Origin: a virus
Strand: one strand, 5' to 3'
Virus record (IMG/VR): IMGVR_UViG_3300005965_000002
Location: 124,001-188,000 of that record
Length of the DNA: 64,000 nt
In this document: positions 29,306 to 39,800 of the stretch, in pieces
Layout: every line of letters starts with the position of its first letter
Numbering within the stretch: the stretch's first letter is position 1
Notes under the pieces: model-generated
The model's input: only the letters and a program-made list of their open reading frames with translations
Databases searched by the model: none
Told to the model about the DNA's origin: nothing
Made by a program: the position numbers and the translations under genes

Positions 29306-31731
29306 TTTTCTTTATTGATTATATTTATTTGTCTTTTTATCCATCTTTTATTTTCATTTAAATGCTCAGCCATTTCTTGATATGTCATAGTGCCCCTATT
29401 ATTCTTTATAAAGTATATTTTATATTTATTTTTTCGGCTTTTAGTACTACCTATAGGATTCTTCGGAGACAGAATTCCATCTTTTATCATAGATCTTACT
29501 CTGCCACTGACCCATCTTTTAGTTTCGTTTAAGTTTATAGCTATTTTTTCCTGGGTCAAGCTTTGGTAGTTATCTAAGATATATTGATCTTTTTCTTTTG
29601 TGATTCTAGAGTTGTTACTTATCCTTTTGCTTGTTCTTTTGTTTTTAGATATTTTTATCAAGTTACTATAAAAGTCGCTAAAATCATCAACGGGTACACT
29701 ATTTCTTTTAGGGTAAACTTTATCTTTATATGTTTTAAGCTTTTCCAAAATTTGTTTTTCTCTTTTGTTACAGCTTGTGAGAAGTGCGTATTTATGTTTT
29801 TTTGAGATAGGTATCTTTACTGATTTATTAATAATGGATTTTATATCTTTGTACCACTGATGTAATATTTCCTTAGGTATCTTTTTTATATTTTTATATC
29901 CGTTGTCTTTAAACCATTCACTTTTAGTTTCTATTCCTTTACTTTTGCACCAAGCTTTAAAAGCTGAAGTTCTTTTTAAGCTTTGTTCAGAGAAGGGTAA
30001 ACCATTTTTAATTTCTTTATTTTGGTATACATAACCGGTTCCGAAATCATCCCCAAGATACGAAAAGTTACAACTTTGATATATAGTACCTATTTCATTT
30101 GCCTTTGGATCTGCGTAGCAGACAAATAGCCTCTTAGGTGTGTTTTTAGTCATCCACTTACAGGAAAACATTATTAACCTACTCCCTAGGTTTTTCGGTG
30201 TCCATGAAGCAGTAGCTCCCCGTTGTATAAGGGCTTCAAAGTGTTTCGTATTCTCTCCTAATAACTTAGAATAAGAGTTTGGCTCATTAATTAGAACTAC
30301 GCCGCCCAAAAATCCTTTATATCGTGCGGTAAAAACCCATTTAGGATTGTTTCCTATTGTACCTAACCATTCATACTTTTCTATAAAGTGTTTAATTTCT
30401 TTTGTATATTTTTCTTGCTTTAGCACAAAGTCTTTTGCCTTTATCTTTGAATAGTCAAAGCTTATATTTTCTAAATCATTTTTTAATGTAGATACTTTTA
30501 TTTTGTATTGATGGCAAACAGATTTAGACGCTTTTTTGTTTAACTCATCGGTGATAAATTCTATAATATCTCCTTTTTTTTCATGGTCTACGACCAACCT
30601 GGAGTCAAATCTTACTAAATTATCTATAACGGAGTTTTGCCTTTCATCTCTAATAGATGTTTTTAAGATATTTTCCTTTCTAGGCCCTTTCTTAAAATCT
30701 TTAATCTTACCATGCCAGAAATATCCATCATATTGTACCCACACGTTAATAGATGGTAGATAGAAATCAATATTAGATTTTGAAATAGGGTGGTATACCT
30801 GGAACTCGGTATAGGGGTCTATCTTTTTAAGATACATAAGAAATTTTATTTCTTCATCGGAAGAGCTAAAGGTATTTTTTTCTTTTGATGTGTTTAATAC
30901 TTTTTTATAGATTTCCTCATTCTGCAGGGGGCTAGGTACTCCATATTTTTTAATGTTGGTTTCTTTTATTTTTTCTTTTGTAGGTTCATCCTGAAATATG
31001 TTGTCTACTCCATACTTTTTGTTTAATGTAGATTTTACCTTATTCCTTACTGCAGGGTCTTGGGAAGGATACTCTACTCCTCTTCTTTTAAGATTAGTTT
31101 CTCGGCTTTTTCTTTTCATAGATTCTAATTGAGTGGTGTACTGCACTCCGTATTTAGCTTGTACGGCTTTGGAGGTACCTAGGACATTGTCTTTTTTTAT
31201 AATATCCGGGTTTCTACTTAGACCCAATTGGTTAGCTTTATACCTAATAGATTTCCATGATCTACTAAATTTATTGATTAAAAATTCTTTAGTATTGTTG
31301 ACATATATTTCTTTCAAAAGATTTATTTCTTCCTCTTTCCAGAAATCTTCTCTTTCTGGTACTTTTTTACCACCTTCAATAGATTCTTTTTTTACTATTT
31401 CCGGATCTCTCCTTAAACCCATTGCATAAGCTTTCCCCCAAATTCCAGACCAGGGTCTATTTAATTTGTCTTGGATTTCTTTTTTAGTACCAATTGGGTA
31501 TATTGACTTAAGAGTCGATAACTCTTCCTCGGACCAGGAATCTTTTCTTTTCCCCCTAGTGGCTCGGTCTTTTCCAATCACAGTGGCGTCTCTTTTTAAT
31601 CCTAGCTTTTTTGAGCGTCGATAGATAGTAGCCCATTCTTTATCGAGTAGTTTAGTCAATTCCGATTTTCTTTTATTTTCAAAATTTTCTCTTAGGATCT
31701 TATCTTCTTCAGGAGTCCATCGTTTAGCCAT
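29302..31731 (-). CDS. Homing endonuclease with Myb-like repeats fused to a Mom-like GNAT DNA-modification domain
   Basis: An 809-residue protein, the only clear gene on the reverse strand. Three Myb/SANT-like units (about 1-50, 63-110, 128-175; each W...EE...L...W..I..+...LGL) are followed by homing-endonuclease-type repeats (about 188-285; KKYGVDNIFQ, KKYGVPSPLQ, related to those at 3029-3868). Then comes a PD-(D/E)xK or Vsr-like nuclease (about 290-395; SNIDFYLPSINVWVQYDGYFWH). Residues about 440-575 resemble phage Mu Mom: WLGTIGNNPKW, LIQRGATASWTPKNLGSRLI, and YADPKANEIGTIYQSCNFSY. Two helix-turn-helix units close the protein (about 712-750, 775-805). AAGGAT precedes the ATG, and a sigma70-like promoter lies upstream. 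Its stop overlaps that of the intein-containing gene. Confidence 0.82.
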   Translation of the reverse strand: MAKRWTPEEDKILRENFENKRKSELTKLLDKEWATIYRRSKKLGLKRDATVIGKDRATRGKRKDSWSEEELSTLKSIYPIGTKKEIQDKLNRPWSGIWGKAYAMGLRRDPEIVKKESIEGGKKVPEREDFWKEEEINLLKEIYVNNTKEFLINKFSRSWKSIRYKANQLGLSRNPDIIKKDNVLGTSKAVQAKYGVQYTTQLESMKRKSRETNLKRRGVEYPSQDPAVRNKVKSTLNKKYGVDNIFQDEPTKEKIKETNIKKYGVPSPLQNEEIYKKVLNTSKEKNTFSSSDEEIKFLMYLKKIDPYTEFQVYHPISKSNIDFYLPSINVWVQYDGYFWHGKIKDFKKGPRKENILKTSIRDERQNSVIDNLVRFDSRLVVDHEKKGDIIEFITDELNKKASKSVCHQYKIKVSTLKNDLENISFDYSKIKAKDFVLKQEKYTKEIKHFIEKYEWLGTIGNNPKWVFTARYKGFLGGVVLINEPNSYSKLLGENTKHFEALIQRGATASWTPKNLGSRLIMFSCKWMTKNTPKRLFVCYADPKANEIGTIYQSCNFSYLGDDFGTGYVYQNKEIKNGLPFSEQSLKRTSAFKAWCKSKGIETKSEWFKDNGYKNIKKIPKEILHQWYKDIKSIINKSVKIPISKKHKYALLTSCNKREKQILEKLKTYKDKVYPKRNSVPVDDFSDFYSNLIKISKNKRTSKRISNNSRITKEKDQYILDNYQSLTQEKIAINLNETKRWVSGRVRSMIKDGILSPKNPIGSTKSRKNKYKIYFIKNNRGTMTYQEMAEHLNENKRWIKRQINIINKEN

Positions 31732-31772
31732 TTTTTATCCTTCCTAGGATGTAATAGACCTGTTATTACTTT

Positions 31773-31801
31773 AATATACTCTTTTGCTAAAAGAAATTCA
31801 A
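31773..31801 (-). promoter_or_regulatory. Sigma70-type promoter for the reverse-strand nuclease
   Basis: Read on the reverse strand: TTGAAT (31801-31796), a 17-base spacer, TATATT (31778-31773), about 42 bases before the ATG. It is distinct from the late-like motif used by the forward genes. Confidence 0.6.
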
Positions 31802-31805
31802 GTTA

Positions 31806-31819
31806 ATAATCTTATAATA
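31806..31819 (+). promoter_or_regulatory. Late-promoter-like motif, copy 7
   Basis: ATAATCTTATAATA, 38 bases before the next forward ATG and back-to-back with the reverse-strand promoter. Confidence 0.55.
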
Positions 31820-31856
31820 ATCATCCCTATATATTCTTAGTATCATTGGAGAGATT

Positions 31857-32165
31857 ATGCCCATAGAAGTAGAATTTTTTACGTTAACCGGAATGCAGGG
31901 ATCTGGCGGAGAAACCGGAATACTTGAGCTTTCGCGTTACCCATCCACAGGTGTAGATGGTAATTACGATATTGCGATTGATCCGGTGGATGGTCCAGCT
32001 CAAATTTTAGGTGCCGACTTTGGGATCACCCACTATGGAGGTACAGCAAAGGTATTCTTTAACCTTCCTAATTCTGATATAAGAGATGTCCTATTAAACA
32101 GGGATCACGGCATTACGGCACCATTAAGAATTAGAGCTTTATATAACGGTGAAACTGGAATCTAA
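31857..32165 (+). CDS. Small beta-rich virion protein
   Basis: A 102-residue protein with a GGAGAG site. The segment ELSRYPSTGVDGNYDIAIDP...GPAQILGADFGIT matches a segment in the tailspike at 36813-40208 (GNYDVVVNTVNGPAFDYGTDYTVT), so it is a free-standing copy of a beta domain used in the fibre block. Probably a tail fibre or tailspike component. Confidence 0.6.
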   Translation: MPIEVEFFTLTGMQGSGGETGILELSRYPSTGVDGNYDIAIDPVDGPAQILGADFGITHYGGTAKVFFNLPNSDIRDVLLNRDHGITAPLRIRALYNGETGI

Positions 32166-32185
32166 ATATAGGAAATGAGGTGACT

Positions 32186-32401
32186 ATGAGTTTGACTAAA
32201 GACCAAATTATGGGTCAATTCGCGGAAATAAGATATTTAGTTTTAGAATGTAGCAGAGAATTTGAAAAGCCAGATCCTTCCCTTGATGTAATTCAGGATT
32301 TAACTGATAGGTACAAGGAAAAGGTTGATACAAATTACATAAATATTAGAGAATGGTTTTACGATAATACTGACCAGATTTCGGAAGATATGGTAGTATA
32401 A
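32186..32401 (+). CDS. Small helical acidic protein
   Basis: A 71-residue helical protein. ATG 32186 is preferred because GAGGTGAC lies just upstream; an in-frame GTG is 6 bases earlier. Rich in Asp/Glu/Tyr. Its stop shares one base with the next ATG. No motif recognised. Confidence 0.55.
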   Translation: MSLTKDQIMGQFAEIRYLVLECSREFEKPDPSLDVIQDLTDRYKEKVDTNYINIREWFYDNTDQISEDMVV

Positions 32402-33747
32402 TGGCTTTAGAATTTTTACCTTCTGATAAGCTCACTTTTGAGACAGATGATAGAAGATTCCACGACAATCCTTCTATAGTAAAGGATAAGCATGGAAGGC
32501 TGGTAGTATTCTATCAAAAGTACCTCTATTCGGGCAGACTTACGGGAGGTGACTTATCATTTGGTGAAGAAACTTTGAACTGCTCCATATCTGCTGGGAC
32601 GGGAGAACTTAACGGTACTGATATTTCTTGGCCAGATACTAATCTTACTCTCCAGGCAAACTCAGACACTTTGGTTTATGCAGATATTGACGGCGCAGTT
32701 AAAAGCACTACTGAACCAACGATGACTCTGACAAAAGATGTTGTTATGCTATCTTACGTAAACGTTGGTAGCATTATTGTTAGAGCTAAAACTGTACAAT
32801 CGGGTTATTACATCTATAATAGAAGACAAGAGTTCATCAACGGAAGCTATGCTTGGGATGATAAGGAATATAAGATTTGTACAGGAGTGTCACCATACGC
32901 TGCCTATGATGGAGAAAATGACAGAATTTATTTGTCTTACCAAATGAATGGGAGCAGTTGTTTAAGAATATTTGATCTAAATAACTCTTCAACATTTAGA
33001 GATCAGTGGCACTATCATGTAGGTAATGAAGGCGAAATTAGTCCTAAACCACAACCTAAGGAAGAATTATTTCCTGGTTTTGGAGTCAGCTCCGGAAGGG
33101 GAATAGTAACGCAGCCAGAGTTATTTTCGTTTGGTAGGTCTATTGGTATTGGTTATAAATATGAAAATGGAGAGTATGTTCCATATGTCCATCTTCCGTA
33201 CACAGTGAGTGAGCATCTAGATTACATAATTGGTAATCCTATTCTTCAAGTTTTAAGTAAAAACGGAGATTCCTATTCGGTTATTGCTGAGTACAGCATT
33301 AATAAGGGAACAGATCTATATAACGGCCTAAACACAAAGTGGACCTACGGCCACGACAATATGTACTTACGTTTAAAAGTTAATCATCTTTTATTTAATA
33401 ATGTGTTTTATACTGATACGTCCAATTACATGAAGGTGCTAGTACCGGAAACTAGAGATTATCTGAAAGAAAAATCAGAATCAAAAATAGATTTTCAGGT
33501 TAGGGACGCTGTTGTATATCCTAGTTATGGTGTGTCAGAGGGCAAACTTAATAAGACATTCGAATCCAATTTTTTATATAAGTTCCCTAGTGATAATTTG
33601 AGTAATATCTCTTATGGTATATCCGATGGTAAGTTAACTAAAACAGAAGAATTATTTCAAGATTTTAAGTTTTCGGAAGACTCCCTAGAAAATATTTCTT
33701 ATGGAGTATCTGAAGGAAAATATACAATAACAAACAAAGAAGTATGA
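32401..33747 (+). CDS. Tail fibre protein, propeller-like
   Basis: A 448-residue beta-rich protein. The early segment DNPSIVKDKHGRLVVFYQKY looks like a sialidase/Asp-box-type blade, and further blade-like strands follow. The last 100 residues contain three similar units (YPSYGVSEGKLNKT, ISYGISDGKLTKT, ISYGVSEGKYTIT). It overlaps the upstream stop by one base and the next gene by ATGA, so it belongs to a translationally coupled fibre operon. Confidence 0.6.
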   Translation: MALEFLPSDKLTFETDDRRFHDNPSIVKDKHGRLVVFYQKYLYSGRLTGGDLSFGEETLNCSISAGTGELNGTDISWPDTNLTLQANSDTLVYADIDGAVKSTTEPTMTLTKDVVMLSYVNVGSIIVRAKTVQSGYYIYNRRQEFINGSYAWDDKEYKICTGVSPYAAYDGENDRIYLSYQMNGSSCLRIFDLNNSSTFRDQWHYHVGNEGEISPKPQPKEELFPGFGVSSGRGIVTQPELFSFGRSIGIGYKYENGEYVPYVHLPYTVSEHLDYIIGNPILQVLSKNGDSYSVIAEYSINKGTDLYNGLNTKWTYGHDNMYLRLKVNHLLFNNVFYTDTSNYMKVLVPETRDYLKEKSESKIDFQVRDAVVYPSYGVSEGKLNKTFESNFLYKFPSDNLSNISYGISDGKLTKTEELFQDFKFSEDSLENISYGVSEGKYTITNKEV

Positions 33748-36700
33748 GGATTGCTATGATTAAACCTAAAGGTGTTTATAAGTGGAAATTGGTAGATAAG
33801 GTTACAAAAGAAATTCGAGAAGTAGGAGAGCAACAAAATTTAGTAACCGATTCTTTTTACCAATCATTTATAGGGACTAAGCCTGAAAATGATGTGACAG
33901 TTGGCGTTTTCAATCCAGATAGATGGAAATTGGCAATATTTTTATCTGAAACTCCTTTGCCCCTACCTGAGGGTGAATATAGAGACCCTACTGTAGCTGA
34001 CGCTAACATATCAGAAGCCGCCAGCACAGAGGATATGGAAGTTGTTTGGGATATGCCGTCTAGAACTGGAACTGTTAAGCATAATTTTGACCCACCGGAG
34101 GGGGATGATAGAACCATTACCATACTTGGTGTTTACGTTTATAATCCTGGTAAAATAGGTTTGATGTCTTTTGTAGAATTAACAATTCCTATAGTACAAA
34201 GTACTAGCTATTTTTTATATGTTGAATATTCTGTATCATTTGAATACACCGGGGGTGGGTTAAATTCTCCGGATAATGCTTTTATTACAGATTGGTTTAA
34301 TGAGGACCTTAAAAGAGTTAGTGCTTTAGTATGGGGTAAATATCACATATCATTTGTTACAGGACATACTATGTTTCTACCCCCCGTAGACAAAGATAAG
34401 GTAATGAGGTGCCCGTCATTTAGAATCTCGTATAAGGATGCTATTGACTCCGGATGTAATTTTGGGCACACAGTTACTAAGAGTTTTTCATATGAAGACA
34501 TATCAGGTCCGTTAGGAGCCGTTGTCCGTGGTAGGATACATATTGGTGATAGTGATACTTTAGCTTTAGGCTATAATGGTCCAGTTGATCGATGTATTGG
34601 AAGTTATAATTCTAATGAGCAGCCGTCTATATCTCGAATATTTGTTCATCCCGGAGATCATATCGATAAGATTTTTAGCGATCCTTCAAATCCGCCTTTA
34701 ACTCGTGGAAAAATTGTAGCCTCAGGGACTCCTACTAATAAGTGGCCTCTAATAGTTCGTCTTCATGTAACAAAAAGTGGAAAAGCTGTTGATACTATCA
34801 GTGAGACGTTTACAGCAAATCCATCGACCAACGAGCTTACGATTTCATCTGATGATTGGGCCGTTGATGACACGGTAAGGTTTACTTCTACAGGCACTCT
34901 GCCCACACCTCTTCAGGTTGGTACCGACTACACTATTAGTAGCAGGGATGGCGATAATATAACACTTACCCTCGGTGAGAGTTCTGTAGATATTGAGGAT
35001 TCCGGTTCAGGTACTCATACAATTATTACACAAAGCGAAGGTAGATACAAGTTAGAGTTAGAACCGTTTATGGATAGCGGTATAAATGAAGAAGAAGTAA
35101 CTTATAGTAGTACTAGTCTCACTAATCCAGCTTCTTATACAGAAAGTTATTTTACACCTGTTTACCAGTTAACTCCAGGTATAGATATCAACGGTAACTT
35201 GATGGATACGGTGGATCCCGATATCCACATACCCGAAATTCATTATGGGTCTTTTAGAGAGGGTGATTACATATATGGACTAAGTCCGGATTCCAGCGGT
35301 AGCGGGTTGTATATCCATAAGTGGAGATTTGGGACAGTTGAGACATCAGAAGTTATCCACACGGTAAGCACAACAGTAACACATCATGGGGATTCTAGCC
35401 ATGACATGATGCAAGCTATAAGGGCAAAAGGTTCGTACTCAAACAATGTATACATTGCAACAAGAGAAGGCCTGTATGTTTTTGATATCGTTAACGAAAC
35501 GGAACCTACAAAGCTTTCTATTTCTGGAGTTATTGATGAGGATTTTAGGGACGTCACTTTTGATCCAGTTACTGAAATGTTATGGACCGGGCACTCCATG
35601 GGTCTGTGTAAAATTAACTTAGCAACTAATACAGCTACTCAGTATATTTCAGATAATGGGGGTGCTCTGGATGGGATTGGGGAAAATGCATACTCAAACC
35701 CAGGCGGTTTAACTGCGTATGATGGTGTCGTACTGTGCGCCCCGTGTGGTGATGACGATAACTATAATTTCTTTTTTATCTATGATGATAACGTAAATGG
35801 TTATTATTATGAAAATAATATCGATGATTATTTTCATGGTGGTTACATAGATGAAACTGACGGAGCTATAATTATACGTATAGGAAATGATTGGGTTACA
35901 TATGAGGTTTCAGATATAACAGGCAATAACACAGGCACATTGACTAAAATAGAAGAGTATACTATGCCTACAGGATCCGGGAGTCCTAGCAGCCAGGGTA
36001 CCACAATAACAAAAATAGCTAAAGATACATTTATGGCAACCGTTGCTGTGAAGATAGGCTATAACGAGTCTCAAAAATTAGAAATGTATAAAAGAGGAGA
36101 AGGTGTACAAGAAATGATAGGTGCTGGGTGGGGGTTGTACCGTCCTTGGCTAACTCCTTCTCCTTATCAACATACTGGTATACCTAGAAGTCTTATAGAT
36201 TTATCAGAAGATGGTTCAGGTCTATATGCAGTTTCTACGGGTAAAGCATTTTTTAAAACTATACCAGGTATACCTATACCGTACGGTTGGAATGGATCTG
36301 AGTGGAGCAATGAAAGTTCCTCTGATAGAGTAATAGCGAAGACAGGGACACACGATCTCGGTCACGGTGTTGAGGTTTCCTTCTCGAATGCTGTAGGAGA
36401 AACCTGGGATACTCAGTTTGTACTGGACGAGCATATAACTTTTATGATAGCCGCAACTCCTATTAAGGATAACCTGCAGACATATTCTTTTCGAGGCAGA
36501 TATTATTGGGTGGAATCTAGAAGAGTAGAAGATTGGAACACAACAGTATCCGGAACATCGTTGTCAATACCTGAGTCTTCAGATGAAGATTTTAGACAGT
36601 TAGATACTGAAGAAGTAGTTATTTCTGTTAAGGATTCTACTGCTGACACTTATCTAACATATGTAGTGGGTGAGTCCCCTGAAGTTGGTGCCTCCCCTAG

Positions 36701-36803
36701 TGCAGGAGAATTCTCTGCGCAGACGGATGGTACATTATTATTCAATGAGGCTGAAGACGGCCATTCTATTTCAGTTAGCTATAATTACACACTCTACTCA
36801 TAA
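33744..36803 (+). CDS. Large tail fibre or tailspike-associated protein
   Basis: A 1019-residue Ser/Thr/Tyr/Gly-rich protein. The N-terminus (KGVYKWKLVDKVTKEIREVGEQQNLVTDSF) is the type that anchors phage fibres to baseplates. The middle (about 520-850) has propeller-like blades (MLWTGHSMGLCKINLATNT). The C-terminus is beta-rich. The ATG overlaps the upstream stop; an ATG at 33756 with GAGG upstream is an alternative start. No enzymatic site is recognised. Confidence 0.6.
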   Translation: MRIAMIKPKGVYKWKLVDKVTKEIREVGEQQNLVTDSFYQSFIGTKPENDVTVGVFNPDRWKLAIFLSETPLPLPEGEYRDPTVADANISEAASTEDMEVVWDMPSRTGTVKHNFDPPEGDDRTITILGVYVYNPGKIGLMSFVELTIPIVQSTSYFLYVEYSVSFEYTGGGLNSPDNAFITDWFNEDLKRVSALVWGKYHISFVTGHTMFLPPVDKDKVMRCPSFRISYKDAIDSGCNFGHTVTKSFSYEDISGPLGAVVRGRIHIGDSDTLALGYNGPVDRCIGSYNSNEQPSISRIFVHPGDHIDKIFSDPSNPPLTRGKIVASGTPTNKWPLIVRLHVTKSGKAVDTISETFTANPSTNELTISSDDWAVDDTVRFTSTGTLPTPLQVGTDYTISSRDGDNITLTLGESSVDIEDSGSGTHTIITQSEGRYKLELEPFMDSGINEEEVTYSSTSLTNPASYTESYFTPVYQLTPGIDINGNLMDTVDPDIHIPEIHYGSFREGDYIYGLSPDSSGSGLYIHKWRFGTVETSEVIHTVSTTVTHHGDSSHDMMQAIRAKGSYSNNVYIATREGLYVFDIVNETEPTKLSISGVIDEDFRDVTFDPVTEMLWTGHSMGLCKINLATNTATQYISDNGGALDGIGENAYSNPGGLTAYDGVVLCAPCGDDDNYNFFFIYDDNVNGYYYENNIDDYFHGGYIDETDGAIIIRIGNDWVTYEVSDITGNNTGTLTKIEEYTMPTGSGSPSSQGTTITKIAKDTFMATVAVKIGYNESQKLEMYKRGEGVQEMIGAGWGLYRPWLTPSPYQHTGIPRSLIDLSEDGSGLYAVSTGKAFFKTIPGIPIPYGWNGSEWSNESSSDRVIAKTGTHDLGHGVEVSFSNAVGETWDTQFVLDEHITFMIAATPIKDNLQTYSFRGRYYWVESRRVEDWNTTVSGTSLSIPESSDEDFRQLDTEEVVISVKDSTADTYLTYVVGESPEVGASPSAGEFSAQTDGTLLFNEAEDGHSISVSYNYTLYS

Positions 36804-36812
36804 GAAAAAAAG

Positions 36813-39800
36813 ATGAATATTCCAATTGATGATAAAACACAATACGTAGTTAGTTCTACCGGCAGAGAGCACTCGCCAGATATAGTCGTAGCTAAGAGTG
36901 CTCTCTGGTGCGTTTTTTCTCGTTTTGGATCTCTTTATCTAAAGGAGTACAATGGTAGGGTTTTTAAGCGTATAAGATCAAAAAATAAGAACTTCTATCT
37001 TTCTCCAGCGTTAGATTCGCAGGCTAACTTAAATCCGGATAGGTTTTGGTTGTGGGAAGTAACAGGCGAGGGGTCGATAAATCTTATCGAGATAGAACCT
37101 TTTAGTGACAAGGATCCCATAGTACATAGAGAGATTAACATAGAAAATGAAAATATATTAAACATACGAGCTGAGGTACATCCTGGGGAATACACAAGAG
37201 TTTTTATGCTTACGGATACTCCCAGGAAGCTTCATTTGAAAATTTATGCGAATGTCCTCAATGCTGTATCTACATACGAACAGGTGTTTCCTTGGAATAC
37301 ATCAAGATTAGATTCTTTTTCAACAGGAAATAGCTTAGCCTACATAGAGGTTTCTTCACCACCAAATGTGTATGAGCAGGGATTTGCGCAGCCCTCCCCC
37401 TATATCGATTCTGTTTTTCAAGTAGTTCCGTACGCCGAAGTAACTGTAAAATGGAATACTGTTGATGACACTGATCAATATCAGCTTCAGAGATCAACTA
37501 GTCCTACATTTACGACAGGGGTGGAGACCGTCTATGAAGGAGTGGGTATAGAATATACGGATCTGACGCCTAGTTATAGTACATTTTATTATAGAGTAAG
37601 ATCAAGGTTATTAGGTGCAGACGTAGATAGCGATTGGTCTAATATTGAAGGAGTAACTTTACATAGCTCATCAGATTTTCCAAATGATCGACGTCCTGTT
37701 ATATACGTAGACCTGCAAAATGGTTCGGACGCAAATCTGGGCGATATACTACATCCTGTAAGAACCCTTTTTAGAGCCTATGAAATTACGTTTCCAGGAT
37801 CAATTATTATTCTCCAAAATGGCGGAACAAGTACAAGCGTCTCCTATGGAAACCTAACTATTGATAAAAACCTTACAATCCGGGGTGCCTATGGTTCTGA
37901 AGCTTATGTAGGAACTCTTACGGTTACTTCTGGTAATGTACTGTTTGAAAACTTAATTTTCAATAATACTGAGACCGGTATTGCTATAGACCATTCCGGT
38001 ATAGGTTCTGTTGCAGTAAAAGATTGTACATTTAATGAAGTCGATTATGGTATTCAAATAACAAATTCAAATTATGTAAGTGTACACAGAAATACTTTTA
38101 CAGGCCACAAGGTAGGCATAAAAGTTGAGGGCGGTACAGAGGTTAATATTAGTTCTAATGTTTTTGATTCAGGCTTTAGGTCAATTGATATAGAGAGCGT
38201 AGAAAGACTCGATCTGTGGAGAAATACGATCTACGGAGCTGGGAACATTTCTTTAGGAATATCACCTGACGAAAATTTGCGTATTGTGTATGTTACCCTG
38301 AGCAGTTTTAATATTAGTACAAAAAGAATACAACTTCCAGGTTTTGCCTCAGAATCTTCATCTACGCCAGGTAATTATGATGTTGTTGTGAATACCGTCA
38401 ACGGTCCTGCTTTCGATTACGGTACAGACTATACAGTTACAGGAAGCGGTTCTATAGTATCATGGGACGGGTTATCCATAGAGAATACGCTACAGGTAGG
38501 AGATATTCTCCGGGTCATGTATTCAGAGGGTACTGATCCTGGGGGAGGGGATGCTATTCGCCTTTTTAACATAGGTGATGACAGAAGCCGAGTAGACTCT
38601 AATAGCATTACTGGAGTAGGATCGGACATTCTATTTGGGGTGTTTTTTAACACACCAATAAGAATCAGGCATAACAACTTCTTCGGCGTAACTGGTTCTC
38701 AGCCTTACTCATCTATTGTGGCTCCCACGGAACCAGCAACGTATCCTGGAACAAATTTTTCAGATGATCCATTATACGTTGATCCGGGTAACCTAACGGA
38801 TCCGGATTTTAGATTACAGTCTACCTCACCAAACATAGATTCTGGAGACTATATTAGGTGGGGTCAAATACTGGAAGAAATGGGCATAGAAAAAATAAAC
38901 GGTAGCTACACTGGAATCAGTCCTATATTAAGACATAATGTAGCTGCTTTTAACAGAGATATAGACAGAGACGGAGCGCATCGTTTATATGGGGATGCCA
39001 CCGGGGATGTCGGAGCTTACGAATATCTAAGAGGTACATTTACTGGTGATGACTATTATGTAGATGAAAGAGGTTACGATTTAGTTAATACAGGAACTGA
39101 GAGTAGCCCCCTGGCTACGTTAGACCGGGGAGCTGTTTTAGCCGGTACAGGTGGAGCTGTTATCGTACACTCAAATAAGGTAATACCGTATTCTTCAGAA
39201 GGATACAACTATGGTAGGTATAGAAGTAAAAATATAAGGTTTAGTAGTACGGGTAGTGCATTTACGGTAGGTAGCGGAAGAACCCGTGATATGGCTTACG
39301 TGTACCCGTCTTTCCCGACGTACGCCACCGGTGAGGTGTATGTATCCAATGATGGTAACGATTCCAATCCTGGCACACATGACCAACCATTTAGAACTAT
39401 TAATAGGGCTCTTCAAGAAAGTCAAAATTATGTTATTGTGAAACCTGGAATATATAATAGCTTTGAGTCCGTGGCGGGTAAGCATTTAATCGGGGTTTCT
39501 CAGACTGACTCTGTTCTTCTATACGGAAAGAATTATAATACACTAAAATCCGGTTATTGGAGTCAAGATACTGTTTTGCCAGGTAGCGCCTCTTTTAGTA
39601 GTGGTGATGTGCTGACATTAACACCAGAGGTATGCCTGCTTTCCGATTTCTCTATGGAATCTAAAATAGATTTTAAAGCTACAGCGAATATAAACACAGA
39701 TGAATTTATCATAAGACTTGTTAATGATCCCGATTCTGAAGCAAAATTGGATGTACTGACTACAACTAAAAAATTTATAGAGGTAAAAAAATCTGGGACC

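Noticed and set aside
29584-31429. Forward frames opposite the reverse-strand nuclease
   Set aside because: AT-rich shadows without start signals; the reverse frame has clear domains, promoter and ribosome site.
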